Shown: piece after piece, positions 1 to 7,016 of the stretch
How the letters are laid out: each line of letters opens with the position of its first letter
Numbering within the stretch: position 1 is the first letter of the stretch
Source: Giesbergeria sp.
GTDB lineage: Bacteria; Pseudomonadota; Gammaproteobacteria; Burkholderiales; Burkholderiaceae_C
Assembly (NCBI GenBank): GCA_017998735.1
Contig: JAGOCN010000004.1
Coordinates: forward strand, 1-17,635
Direction: 5' to 3'
Length of the DNA: 17,635 nt
Translations under genes and position numbers: made by a program
Notes under the pieces: model-generated
The model's database searches: none
What the model was told of the DNA's origin: nothing
The model's input: the letters and a program-made list of their open reading frames with translations, nothing else

Positions 1-598
1 CCAGTTCCAGGCGCACCAGCGGGTTGTCCAGCTCCAACAGTTGCTGCTTGAGGGTGGACGGCACCGGCAGCAGTTCACACCAGCGGTTGGCCACCCAGCC
101 GCTGTCGGCCAGCTGGGCATGGCTGGGCACGATGGCCGCAGGCGAGCGCGGGTCGCGCTGGCGCAGCACTTCCAGCACCTTTTCCAGCGCCGCCGCCGCC
201 GGCTCCAGGTCCGGAGGAATGGGCACGGCCAGGTCGTCGTCAAGGTGCTGCACATCGGCCATCCACAACCCGTAGGGCAACAGCGTGCGGCGCAGGATGC
301 GAAAGCGCTGGTTGCCGGTGCTGGTCAAGGTGACCAGGCCCGGCTGCGGCGTCTGCAGGTCGGCAATCGAGGCCAGGGTGCCGACATCGTGGAACTGCTC
401 CTGGGCGTTGCCGGCGCGGCGCACCTCCTGGCCGCTGCGCAGGCTGACCACGCCAAAGGGCGCGCCGGCGCGGTGGCACTTGCGCACCATGTCGAGGTAG
501 CGCACCTCGAACACCCGCAGCGGCAGGACTCCGCCGGGAAACAGCACGGTGTCCAGCGGAAACAGGGGCAGCGAGGTGAGGGTGAGAGGGTGCGGCAT
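1..598 (-). CDS. LON peptidase substrate-binding domain protein (C-terminus cut by window edge)
   Basis: The minus-strand frame opens at the ATG at 598-596 and stays open for 199 codons to the left edge, so the C-terminus lies outside the window. The N-terminus reads MPHPLTLTSLPLFPLDTVLF followed by a P-G-G-x-L-P-L-R-V-F-E-x-R-Y stretch, the signature of the N-terminal substrate-binding domain of Lon protease (LON_substr_bdg). Stand-alone proteins of this kind are about 200-220 residues and lack both the AAA+ ATPase and the Ser-Lys protease domain. Their function is poorly known; a role in binding protein substrates is inferred from Lon. Nothing in the visible part suggests an ATPase. It is transcribed divergently from the yggT-like gene, with only 67 bp between the two starts. 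No good Shine-Dalgarno sequence is seen upstream, so the start rests on the family's N-terminal motif. Confidence 0.88.
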   Translation of the reverse strand, partial: MPHPLTLTSLPLFPLDTVLFPGGVLPLRVFEVRYLDMVRKCHRAGAPFGVVSLRSGQEVRRAGNAQEQFHDVGTLASIADLQTPQPGLVTLTSTGNQRFRILRRTLLPYGLWMADVQHLDDDLAVPIPPDLEPAAAALEKVLEVLRQRDPRSPAAIVPSHAQLADSGWVANRWCELLPVPSTLKQQLLELDNPLVRLEL

Positions 599-623
599 GG
601 GGCGGTGCAAAACGGCAGATGGC

Positions 624-629
624 TATCAT
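624..629 (+). promoter_or_regulatory. Possible -10 element of the yggT-like gene
   Basis: TATCAT at 624-629 resembles a sigma70 -10 hexamer in the 67-bp divergent spacer. A transcript would start near 636, which is downstream of the alternative ATG at 633 and leaves a leader of about 30 nt before the ATG at 666. No convincing -35 hexamer is seen, so this is a weak call. Confidence 0.22.
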
Positions 630-665
630 CCCATGGCTCTGCCCGACCTCCAACCCGGCCTTTAC

Positions 666-1214
666 ATGCTTTATCAGATTGTTTCGTTTTTGCTGGACAT
701 CGCTGCCGGACTGTTGAGCGGCGTGTGCCTGCTGCGCGCCTACATGCAGTGGCAGCGCATTTCCTTTGCCAACCCGATCGGGCAGCTGGTGTTTGCGCTC
801 AGCGACTGGCTGGTGCTGCCGCTGCGGCGCATGCTGCCGGCGGCCAAGCGCTGGGACTGGGCCTGCCTGCTGGCGGCGCTGCTGGTGCAGCTGTTGCATT
901 ACGTGCTGCTGTGGCTGCTGCTGGGCGCCGGTGCCGGCTGGACGGCGCTGCCGTGGCTGGCACTGTTCGGCACGCTGCGGGTGGCCCTCAGCGGCACCAT
1001 CGGGCTGCTGATTGTTTACGCCGTGATGTCCTGGGTGCAGTCGAATTCGCCAGTGGCAGACACCATCGCGCGGCTGTGCGAGCCGCTCCTGCGCCCGGTG
1101 CGGCGCGTGGTGCCGCTGGTGGGCGGCATCGACCTGTCGCCGCTGGTGCTGCTGGTGCTGCTGCAGGTGGCGCTGATGGTGCTGGCGCATCTGCAGGGCA
1201 GTGTGCTGTCTTGA
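666..1214 (+). CDS. yggT: YggT family integral membrane protein
   Basis: The 182-residue product is strongly hydrophobic, with four or five predicted membrane segments. It carries the duplicated YggT arrangement: a first half with L-L-R-x-Y-M-Q, F-A-N-P-I-G and W-L-V-L-P-L-R-R-M-L-P, and a second half with S-W-V-Q-S-N-S-P, P-L-L-R-P-V-R-R-V-V-P and G-G-I-D-L-S-P-L-V. This pattern (helix, P-x-R-R-x-x-P loop, helix) is typical of the family, which acts in the inner membrane and has been linked to osmotic/ion tolerance and cell-division factors, without a settled reaction. The ATG at 666 was chosen because the M-L-Y-Q-I start is where homologues usually begin. The in-frame ATGs at 549 and 633 would add a hydrophilic tail; 549 would also overlap the divergent gene. 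It is the only plus-strand gene in the window, and it converges on the antitoxin gene. Confidence 0.9.
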   Translation: MLYQIVSFLLDIAAGLLSGVCLLRAYMQWQRISFANPIGQLVFALSDWLVLPLRRMLPAAKRWDWACLLAALLVQLLHYVLLWLLLGAGAGWTALPWLALFGTLRVALSGTIGLLIVYAVMSWVQSNSPVADTIARLCEPLLRPVRRVVPLVGGIDLSPLVLLVLLQVALMVLAHLQGSVLS

Positions 1215-1260
1215 GCACTGCTATGGTCTCGAATCGGCGTAGCCACTCAGCTCTGCGCAC

Positions 1261-1328
1261 CGTTCGGTCTGAGCCGGTCGAAGCCTTGCTCCTCACCACC
1301 CAACCCTCCGGCCGGCTCAGACCGAACG
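1261..1328. repeat. Perfect 17-bp inverted repeat, REP-like pair
   Basis: CGTTCGGTCTGAGCCGG at 1261-1277 is repeated in exact reverse complement at 1312-1328, with 34 bp between. It lies between the convergent yggT-like and antitoxin genes. The left arm runs on into TCGAAG, resembling the GTTCGG-CTGAGC-TCGAAG palindromic motif that I recall as dispersed in many proteobacterial intergenic regions. There is no T-run after either arm, so it does not look like a simple intrinsic terminator. Confidence 0.8.
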
Positions 1329-1351
1329 CGGTGAGCCGCTACCAAATTGGC

Positions 1352-1412
1352 AGAAAAAAGGACCTCCAGCCCTTGTCAGTCAAGCGATGGCAGCTCTTAA
1401 AAAATGAGCATG
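1352..1412. repeat. Dispersed intergenic repeat, copy A
   Basis: This stretch matches copy B at 2141-2200 and more loosely copy C at 10471-10539, all in the same orientation. Shared blocks are an A-rich run, a C-T-C-C/T-G-G-C-C block, CAGTCAAGCG (1377-1386), and a 24-bp block (1394-1417) identical between A and B that reads into the terminator hairpin. A small dyad CTTG...CAAG sits in the middle (1372-1375 and 1381-1384, imperfectly centred). Confidence 0.72.
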
Positions 1413-1434
1413 AAAAACCGCCTCAAAGGCGGTT
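1413..1434 (-). terminator. Intrinsic terminator of the toxin-antitoxin operon
   Basis: The arms AACCGCC (1416-1422) and GGCGGTT (1428-1434) form a 7-bp GC-rich stem with a 5-nt loop. On the minus strand the stem is followed by a T-run, which fits rho-independent termination of the antitoxin transcript ending at 1473. Confidence 0.8.
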
Positions 1435-1472
1435 CGGGTGGGCGGAAGCGGCGCGGCCTGGTCAATACTGCG

Positions 1473-1778
1473 TCATGTACCAGCAGGCACTGCCACCAGT
1501 TTGACCCCCAGGGCTTTGCAGACGCGGGAAATGGTGTCAAAACGCGGGCTGGCGTTGGGACGCAGTGCTTTGTAAAGCGCCTCGCGGCCAATGCCGGCGT
1601 CTTGCGCAATTTGCGTCATGCCACGGGCGCGGGCAATATCGCCCAACGTGGCCGCCAGCAAAGCCGGGTCGCCGTCTTCAATCACCAGGCTCAGGTATTC
1701 AGCAATGTCTTGCTCGGTTTGCAGCATTTCGGTGATGTCGAAGTCGGGCAGCTTGGAAATGTCGATTTTGTGGCGCAT
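1473..1778 (-). CDS. Antitoxin of HI1420 type (HTH, addiction-module antidote)
   Basis: The 101-residue protein starts MRHKIDISKLPDFDITEMLQ and contains D-P-A-L-L-A-A-T-L-G-D-I-A-R-A-R-G-M-T-Q-I-A, then G-I-G-R-E-A-L-Y-K-A-L. This is the XRE-like helix-turn-helix core of the 'probable addiction module antidote' family (COG3636/TIGR02684). It should bind and neutralise the adjacent toxin and repress the operon. The start at 1778 is preceded by GGAGA at 6 nt spacing; a longer frame to 1796 overlaps the toxin end and lacks a ribosome site. The toxin gene comes first in the operon and ends 14 bp upstream, the reversed order typical of this family (toxin upstream, antitoxin downstream). The pair is more AT-rich than its neighbours, which suggests acquisition. 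Confidence 0.9.
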   Translation of the reverse strand: MRHKIDISKLPDFDITEMLQTEQDIAEYLSLVIEDGDPALLAATLGDIARARGMTQIAQDAGIGREALYKALRPNASPRFDTISRVCKALGVKLVAVPAGT

Positions 1779-1792
1779 GTGGAATCTCCGAT

Positions 1793-2083
1793 TCAAAGAA
1801 ATTTTGACAAATCAATTGCTTTGGCAATGTCGTCACGTTGGCTGGATTTGTTGCCGCCACCGAGCATGACGATCAATAAACCACCGCGCTCGACGTAGTA
1901 CATCCGCCAGCCGGGGCCGAAAAATTCGCGCATTTCCCAAACACCATCACCTACAAGCTTGCAGTCACCCAGATTTCCCCTCTGGGCTTTGCGCAAGCGC
2001 AGGCCCAGGCGTTTACGGGTGATGCTGTCTTTGACGCCATCCAGCCAGGCATCAAATTCAGGCATGCGTTTGACCGTGTACAT
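1793..2083 (-). CDS. RelE/ParE-superfamily toxin of HI1419 type
   Basis: The 96-residue product begins MYTVKRMPEFDAWLDGVKD and contains G-N-L-G-D-C-K-L-V-G-D-G-V-W-E-M-R, then F-G-P-G-W-R-M-Y-Y, and ends with G-G-G-N-K-S-S-Q-R-D-D-I-A-K-A. This order matches the 'putative addiction module killer protein' family (COG3657/TIGR02683), small RelE-fold proteins whose relatives cleave mRNA on the ribosome. That activity is inferred from the superfamily, not shown here. The ATG at 2083 fits the family N-terminus; an in-frame ATG at 2140 would translate through the operator. Only AAGG, immediately before the ATG, could serve as ribosome site. Antitoxin follows after 14 bp. HigB-like is a broader label for the same kind of gene. 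Confidence 0.9.
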   Translation of the reverse strand: MYTVKRMPEFDAWLDGVKDSITRKRLGLRLRKAQRGNLGDCKLVGDGVWEMREFFGPGWRMYYVERGGLLIVMLGGGNKSSQRDDIAKAIDLSKFL

Positions 2084-2089
2084 ACCTTG

Positions 2090-2110
2090 ATTGTATTTGA
2101 ACGAATACAA
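2090..2110 (-). promoter_or_regulatory. Probable toxin-antitoxin operator with overlapping -10
   Basis: TTGTATT (2091-2097) and AATACAA (2104-2110) are perfect 7-bp inverted arms separated by 6 bp, ending 8 bp before the toxin ATG. The minus-strand hexamer TACAAT (2095-2090) inside it matches a -10 element. Antitoxin binding here would block transcription, the usual autoregulation of such modules. The -35 is weak. Confidence 0.6.
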
Positions 2111-2140
2111 AGTGCAGGCTGATTCGCAGCTGATTTTCAA

Positions 2141-2200
2141 GCCAAAACAGACTCTGGCCCTTGCCAGTCAAGCGCTGACAACTCTTAAAAAATGAGCATG
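2141..2200. repeat. Dispersed intergenic repeat, copy B
   Basis: Same family and orientation as copy A, with CAGTCAAGCG at 2165-2174 and the 24-bp identical block at 2182-2205 running into the accD terminator. The toxin-antitoxin cassette (1435-2140) lies exactly between copies A and B. Confidence 0.72.
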
Positions 2201-2224
2201 AAAAAACCGCCTCGAAGGCGGTTT
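2201..2224 (-). terminator. Intrinsic terminator downstream of accD
   Basis: AAACCGCC (2204-2211) pairs with GGCGGTTT (2217-2224) around a 5-nt loop, followed on the minus strand by a T-run. It lies 27 bp past the accD stop and probably ends the trp-accD transcript. The stem is nearly the same as the one at 1416-1434. Confidence 0.82.
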
Positions 2225-2251
2225 GGAGGCAGAGAAAGCAGCGCTGGCGTG

Positions 2252-3124
2252 TCAGGCGACCGCGTCGGCCGGCAGGCGCTGCAGCATCGCCAGGCTGCGC
2301 GCAATGGTGCTGCGCAGTTCGCGGCGGTCGCAGATGAAATCGACCGCACCCTTGGTCAGCAGGAACTCGGCGCGCTGGAAGCCTTCGGGCAGCGTCACGC
2401 GCACGGTGGACTCGATCACGCGCGGGCCGGCAAAGCCGATCAGCGCCTTGGGTTCGGCAATCACGATGTCACCCACAAAGGCAAAGCCGGCGCTGACGCC
2501 GCCCATGGTCGGGTCGGTCAGCACGCTGATATAAGGCAAGCCCTTCTTGGCCAGGCGGGTGAGGGCGGCATTGGTCTTGGCCATCTGCATCAGGCTCAGC
2601 AGGCCTTCCTGCATGCGCGCGCCGCCGGTGGCGGTAAAGCAGATGAACGGCACCTTTTGCTCAATGGCATTTTCCACACCGCGCACAAAGCGCTCGCCCA
2701 CCACCGAACCCATGCTGCCGCCCATGAAGTCGAATTCAAAGCAGGCCGCCACCAGGTTGATGCTTTGCACCGCGCCGCCAAACACCACCAGCGCGTCGGT
2801 CTCGCCGGTGTTTTCCAGCGCTTCCTTCAGGCGTTCGGGGTACTTGCGGCTGTCCTTGAATTTCAGGGCATCGACGGGAATGACTTCCTGGCCGATTTCG
2901 TAGCGGCCTTCGGCGTCCAGAAAGGAGTCGAGCCGTGCGCGCGCGCCGATGCGGTGGTGGTGGCCGCACTGCGGACAGACGCACTGGTTCTGCTCCAGGT
3001 CGGTCTTGTAGAGCACCTTGTCGCAGCTGGGGCACTTGACCCACAGGCCTTCGGGCATCTGGCGGCGCACGGCCGGGTCGGTGTGCTGGATTTTGGAGGG
3101 CAGCAGTTTTTCAAGCCAGGACAT
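2252..3124 (-). CDS. accD: Acetyl-CoA carboxylase, carboxyltransferase subunit beta
   Basis: The 290-residue product is full length for AccD. It starts [13 protein letters not shown] and has the N-terminal zinc ribbon with cysteines at 31, 34, 50 and 53 (C-P-S-C ... C-P-Q-C). The carboxyltransferase core follows, with [24 protein letters not shown] and [11 protein letters not shown]. With AccA it forms the heterotetramer that transfers carboxyl from biotin to acetyl-CoA, giving malonyl-CoA, the first committed step of fatty-acid synthesis. The ATG at 3124 matches the family; the frame is open further upstream but that part overlaps trpA and looks non-coding. trpA ends 76 bp upstream, so accD is probably read from the trp transcript. 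In many proteobacteria folC follows accD; here a terminator and a toxin-antitoxin cassette follow instead. Confidence 0.97.
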   Translation of the reverse strand: MSWLEKLLPSKIQHTDPAVRRQMPEGLWVKCPSCDKVLYKTDLEQNQCVCPQCGHHHRIGARARLDSFLDAEGRYEIGQEVIPVDALKFKDSRKYPERLKEALENTGETDALVVFGGAVQSINLVAACFEFDFMGGSMGSVVGERFVRGVENAIEQKVPFICFTATGGARMQEGLLSLMQMAKTNAALTRLAKKGLPYISVLTDPTMGGVSAGFAFVGDIVIAEPKALIGFAGPRVIESTVRVTLPEGFQRAEFLLTKGAVDFICDRRELRSTIARSLAMLQRLPADAVA

Positions 3125-3200
3125 GGGGAGTGTTCTCTTTGCAGAAAAAGAAGGGCAGCGCACGCGCGGGGCGTTTGCACCGGAAGGCGCGCTGCAGATT

Positions 3201-4010
3201 TCAGGTGTCAAGCGCCTTGCGCACGCCGCGCAGGAAGCTGATCGCCACTGGCACGACCTTTTCGTGCGGCTGGTCGTCGAGCAGCTGGATGATGCGGCTG
3301 CCGATGACCACCGCGTCGGCCACGCGGCCCACGGCCTGCGCCGTGGCGGCGTCGCGGATGCCAAAGCCCACGCCCACCGGCACGTTCACATGGGCGCGGA
3401 TGCGCGGCAGCATGGCTTCCACGGCCGAAGTGTCGAGCGCGGCCGAGCCGGTCACGCCCTTGAGCGAGACGTAATAGACATAGCCGCTGGCCACACGCGC
3501 CACCTGCGCCATGCGCTCGGGGGTGGAAGTGGGCGCCAGCAGAAAGATCAGGTCCATGTTCCGCTCGCGCAGGCGGGCGGCAAAGGTTTCGCACTCTTCC
3601 GGCGGGTAGTCGACGATCAGCACGCCGTCCACACCGGCCGCTGCCGCGTCGTTGACAAAGGCGTCTTCGCCGTGCACCTGGTCGTAGCGTTCCACCGGGT
3701 TGGCGTAGCCCATCAGCACCACCGGCGTGGTCTGGTTGCGGGTGCGAAATTCCCGCACATGGCCCAGCACCTGGCGCAGTCCGACGCCCAGCGCCAGCGC
3801 CTTTTCGCCGGCCTTCTGGATGACCGGGCCGTCGGCCATGGGGTCGGAAAACGGCACGCCCAGCTCGATGATGTCGGACCCGGCCTCGACCATGCCGTGC
3901 ATCAGCGCGGGTGTGATGTCGGCAAATGGAAAGCCGGCTGTCACATAGGGAATCAATGCTGTGCGGCCCTGGGCCTGCAACTGCTCGAAAGTGCTTTGGA
4001 TGCGGCTCAT
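3201..4010 (-). CDS. trpA: Tryptophan synthase alpha subunit
   Basis: The 269-residue protein starts [20 protein letters not shown] and has the catalytic pair at the canonical positions: Glu49 in [11 protein letters not shown] and Asp60 in M-A-D-G-P. It is a TIM barrel that cleaves indole-3-glycerol phosphate to indole and glyceraldehyde 3-phosphate; indole passes through the tunnel to TrpB. Later family motifs are [22 protein letters not shown] and G-V-G-F-G-I-R. The start codon overlaps the trpB stop as ATGA (4010-4007), indicating translational coupling and balanced production of the alpha2-beta2 complex. accD follows 76 bp downstream. Confidence 0.97.
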   Translation of the reverse strand: MSRIQSTFEQLQAQGRTALIPYVTAGFPFADITPALMHGMVEAGSDIIELGVPFSDPMADGPVIQKAGEKALALGVGLRQVLGHVREFRTRNQTTPVVLMGYANPVERYDQVHGEDAFVNDAAAAGVDGVLIVDYPPEECETFAARLRERNMDLIFLLAPTSTPERMAQVARVASGYVYYVSLKGVTGSAALDTSAVEAMLPRIRAHVNVPVGVGFGIRDAATAQAVGRVADAVVIGSRIIQLLDDQPHEKVVPVAISFLRGVRKALDT

Positions 4011-5281
4011 GGCTTGCGCTGCTCCGCGCCCTTGACGCTCAGGCCGCGCATGGAAGGGCGGTCGTAGAAATCTTCGCCGCCCAGGTCGGCCACGGTGCCG
4101 ATGTCCTTGTCGCCCCGGCCCGACAGGTTGACCAGGATGGACTGGTCGGGCCGCATGGTCTTGGCCAGCTGCATGGCGTAGGCGATGGCGTGGCTTGATT
4201 CGAGCGCCGGAATGATGCCCTCGGTGCGGCACAGGTAGTGAAAGGCGGCAAGCGCTTCCTTGTCGGTGACGCCAACGTATTCGGCACGGCCGATCTCCTG
4301 CAGCCAGGCGTGTTCGGGGCCTACGCCGGGGTAGTCCAGGCCGGCGCTGATGCTGTGCGTTTCCATGATCTGGCCGTTCTGGTCCTGCAGGATGAAGGTG
4401 CGGTTGCCATGCAGCACGCCCGAACTGCCGCGCTGCAGCGACGCCGAATGCTTGCCACTGTCCAGCCCTTCGCCAGCCGCTTCGACGCCGATCAGGCGCG
4501 TGTTTTCAAACGGAATGTACGGGTGAAAAATGCCCATCGCGTTGCTGCCGCCGCCCACGCAGGCCATGACCACATCGGGCTGCGTGGCGGCAATGTTCTG
4601 CTCGGCCAGTACCAATGGCATCTGCGCCAGGCATTCGGTGCCGATCACGCTCTGAAAGTCGCGCACCATCATCGGGTAGGGGTGCGGACCGGCCACGGTG
4701 CCGATGATGTAGAAGGTTTCGTCCACGTTGGCCACCCAGTCGCGCATGGCCTCGTTGAGCGCGTCCTTGAGTGTGCGGCTGCCCGATTCCACCGGCACCA
4801 CGGTGGCGCCCAGCAGTTTCATGCGGTAGACATTGGGGCTTTGGCGCTTGACGTCTTCGGAGCCCATGTAAACGATGCATTCCAGGCCATAGCGGGCGCA
4901 GATGGTGGCGGTGGCCACGCCATGCTGGCCGGCGCCGGTCTCGGCAATGATGCGCTTTTTGCCCATGCGCCGGGCCAGCATGGCCTGGCCGATGACGTTG
5001 TTGATCTTGTGCGCGCCGGTGTGGTTCAGGTCTTCGCGCTTCAAGTAGATCTGCGCGCCGCCCATCTCCAGGCTGGTGCGCGCGGCGTGGTACACGGGCG
5101 AGGGCCGGCCCACGAAATGCGCCAGCTCGTAGTTGAATTCGGCGACAAATTCCGGGTCGTGCTGGTAGCGGGCGTAGGCGGCGCGCAGTTCCTGCAGCGC
5201 AAAGGTCAGGGTTTCGCTGGCAAAACTGCCACCGTAACGGCCGAAGTGGCCGCTGGAGTCAGGGTGTTGATAGATGGCCAT
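4007..5281 (-). CDS. trpB: Tryptophan synthase beta subunit
   Basis: The 424-residue, PLP-dependent subunit condenses indole with serine to give tryptophan. The PLP lysine is Lys92 in [14 protein letters not shown], and the phosphate-binding loop is G-G-G-S-N-A-M-G. The C-terminal S-G-R-G-D-K-D family motif is also present. Length and the N-terminal H-F-G-R-Y-G-G-S-F are normal for TrpB1. The ATG at 5281 was chosen because M-A-I-Y-Q-H-P precedes that motif; the frame remains open upstream only because it runs inside trpF. The start lies 23 bp inside the trpF coding region, and the stop overlaps the trpA start, so trpF-trpB-trpA should be co-translated. Confidence 0.97.
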   Translation of the reverse strand: MAIYQHPDSSGHFGRYGGSFASETLTFALQELRAAYARYQHDPEFVAEFNYELAHFVGRPSPVYHAARTSLEMGGAQIYLKREDLNHTGAHKINNVIGQAMLARRMGKKRIIAETGAGQHGVATATICARYGLECIVYMGSEDVKRQSPNVYRMKLLGATVVPVESGSRTLKDALNEAMRDWVANVDETFYIIGTVAGPHPYPMMVRDFQSVIGTECLAQMPLVLAEQNIAATQPDVVMACVGGGSNAMGIFHPYIPFENTRLIGVEAAGEGLDSGKHSASLQRGSSGVLHGNRTFILQDQNGQIMETHSISAGLDYPGVGPEHAWLQEIGRAEYVGVTDKEALAAFHYLCRTEGIIPALESSHAIAYAMQLAKTMRPDQSILVNLSGRGDKDIGTVADLGGEDFYDRPSMRGLSVKGAEQRKP

Positions 5282-6083
5282 TGGGTGTCTCTGCAAGGTG
5301 GGCATCGGCCGCGCGCACGGCGGCAACGAAGCGATGAATTTTTTCGGTGTCCTTGACGCCCTTGATGGGCTTGCCATCGGGGCCTTCAAGCTCCACGCCG
5401 GAGCTGACATCAACCGCCAGCGTTGTGCAACGCGGGCGGACCTGCACGATGCCATCGGTCACGTTTGCAGGCGTGAGTCCACCACTTAAAACGAGGTGAC
5501 AGGCGACGCTTGGTGCTAGCAGTGACCATTGGAAGCTGTGTCCGCCGCCGCCATAGCCTTCGACATGGGCGTCGAGCAGGATGGCTGCAGCTTGGGGGTA
5601 GGCATGGGCGTATTCTACGAGGTCGAATCCGGCCCCCGCAGCGCCCAGGGGAATGCGCGCAGCGCGCACAAAGGGGCGCGCACCCTGGCCGCTGGCCGCC
5701 CAGCACTGCGCTGCTGTCTCGTCGCCATGAAACTGCAGCACAGCTCCCGCCACCTGTGCGCTGGCAGCTATCACATTGTGAGCAGATTCGTTGACGAACA
5801 GCAGCACCGGCGTGACAAAAGGCGGCAGCCGTGCGGCCAGCTGCGCGGCGCGCTGCACCGTCACGGCGCGCGGGCTGGGGGCGTACAGCACAAAGCCGAT
5901 GGCATCGACACCAGCCGCCACGGCAGCGTCCACGTCCTGCTCGCGCGTCAAACCGCAGACCTTGACGCGGGTGCGCTGCTGCGGTGGCGTTGCTGCGGTG
6001 GTTGCAGCTGAAACTGCCGGGTTCAAGGAGAAGGGGGAAAAGGGGGAGAAGGGCACGGGGTGGCTGGTCGAAGGGCTGCTCAT
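5259..6083 (-). CDS. trpF: Phosphoribosylanthranilate isomerase with N-terminal extension
   Basis: The 274-residue TIM-barrel enzyme converts phosphoribosylanthranilate to CdRP in tryptophan synthesis. The general base Cys43 lies in R-V-K-V-C-G-L-T, and the general acid Asp171 in [18 protein letters not shown] and [10 protein letters not shown] are further family motifs. The ATG at 6083 overlaps the truA stop as ATGA; another ATG at 6092 would start inside truA. Most TrpF proteins begin just before the K-V-C-G motif, so about 38 residues here are extra. They are rich in Ser, Pro, Ala and Thr, with an S-P-F-S-P-F-S repeat encoded by a pyrimidine-rich stretch (6024-6056). No ATG or GTG lies closer to the barrel except one GTG at codon 10. 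The gene ends 23 bp inside trpB. Confidence 0.95.
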   Translation of the reverse strand: MSSPSTSHPVPFSPFSPFSLNPAVSAATTAATPPQQRTRVKVCGLTREQDVDAAVAAGVDAIGFVLYAPSPRAVTVQRAAQLAARLPPFVTPVLLFVNESAHNVIAASAQVAGAVLQFHGDETAAQCWAASGQGARPFVRAARIPLGAAGAGFDLVEYAHAYPQAAAILLDAHVEGYGGGGHSFQWSLLAPSVACHLVLSGGLTPANVTDGIVQVRPRCTTLAVDVSSGVELEGPDGKPIKGVKDTEKIHRFVAAVRAADAHLAETPNGHLSTP

Positions 6084-6934
6084 GGCAGCCAATCATACGC
6101 AGCCGCTTGCGCCGGCAGCCCCCAGGACGGGTCGTACACCGGCCCCAGAAAATACAGGCCGTCGGGCGAAAACGTGGGCGCCGCCACCTTGCGCGAGCGC
6201 GCCTCCAGCACCTCGCGCACCCAGTCGGCCGGCTGCGCGCCCTGGCCCACCGCCACCAGGCAGCCCATCAGGTTGCGGATCATGTGGTGCAGAAAGGCAT
6301 TGGCCTCGAACTCGAAGCGCCAGTAGCAGGGCGCGCTGTCCAGGTCGGTGGTTTCTGGTGCCGGCGGCTGCGCTGCCTGCAGGGGGGTGGTGTTCATGCT
6401 GCTGCGGCGCGCGATGTCCAGGCGGTGCAGCGTCTTGACGGGCGTGGGCGACTGGCAGGCGGCGGCGCGGAACGAGCTGAAGTCGTGCTCGCCCAGCAGG
6501 TGCGCTGCCGCGGCGCGCATGGCGTCGCCGTCCAGCGGGCGAAACACCCAGCCCACCCGGCCAGCTTCCACGCTGGGGCGCACCGGCGACTGCAGCAGCA
6601 CATAGGCATAGCGCCGCGCCGTGGCACTGGCGCGCGCGTGAAAGGCTGCCGGCACGTGCCGCGCCCACTGCACCGCAATGTCGGAGGGCAAAAAGGCATT
6701 GGTGCCGCGCACCCAGGACGCGGGCGTGCGCTCCACATCGGTGTCGAAATGCACCACCTGCAGCAGGCCATGCACACCCGCATCGGTGCGCCCGGCGCAC
6801 AGGGTGCGAACAGGCACGGTGGCAAAGCGCTGCAAGGCGCTCTCCAGCGCATCCTGCACGGTCTGCCCACCCAGCTGGCTTTGCCAGCCGTGGTAATTGC
6901 TGCCGCTGTAGCTGATGCCCAGTGCCACCCTCAT
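6080..6934 (-). CDS. truA: tRNA pseudouridine(38-40) synthase
   Basis: The 284-residue protein starts [20 protein letters not shown] and carries the TruA catalytic motif [11 protein letters not shown] with the nucleophile Asp51. It isomerises uridines 38, 39 and 40 in the anticodon arm of many tRNAs. [13 protein letters not shown] is the second family hallmark. Between the barrel strand around R-L-D-I-A and Y-W-R-F-E-F there is an insert of about 25 residues rich in Pro, Ala and Thr, longer than in the Escherichia coli enzyme. The ATG at 6934 fits the family N-terminus and lies 82 bp after the fimV stop. The stop overlaps the trpF start, so truA probably leads the trp transcript and is coupled to it. 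Confidence 0.96.
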   Translation of the reverse strand: MRVALGISYSGSNYHGWQSQLGGQTVQDALESALQRFATVPVRTLCAGRTDAGVHGLLQVVHFDTDVERTPASWVRGTNAFLPSDIAVQWARHVPAAFHARASATARRYAYVLLQSPVRPSVEAGRVGWVFRPLDGDAMRAAAAHLLGEHDFSSFRAAACQSPTPVKTLHRLDIARRSSMNTTPLQAAQPPAPETTDLDSAPCYWRFEFEANAFLHHMIRNLMGCLVAVGQGAQPADWVREVLEARSRKVAAPTFSPDGLYFLGPVYDPSWGLPAQAAAYDWLP

Positions 6935-7016
6935 GGCAGGCGGCCGGGCTGGAGAGGGCAGCGGCAACACGGGGCGCGCTGCCGCGGCTTTGCTGCCAGC
7001 AAAGAGGCGTGCTGCC

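Noticed and set aside
41..1504. Long plus-strand open frame of 487 codons across the LON gene and yggT
   Set aside because: It runs antisense to the LON-domain gene and out of frame through yggT; its translation is Ala/Gly/Arg/His-rich with no domain.
3125..3200. Possible terminator or separate promoter between trpA and accD
   Set aside because: Only short GC-rich complementarities without a T-run or good promoter hexamers were seen; read-through into accD is simpler.
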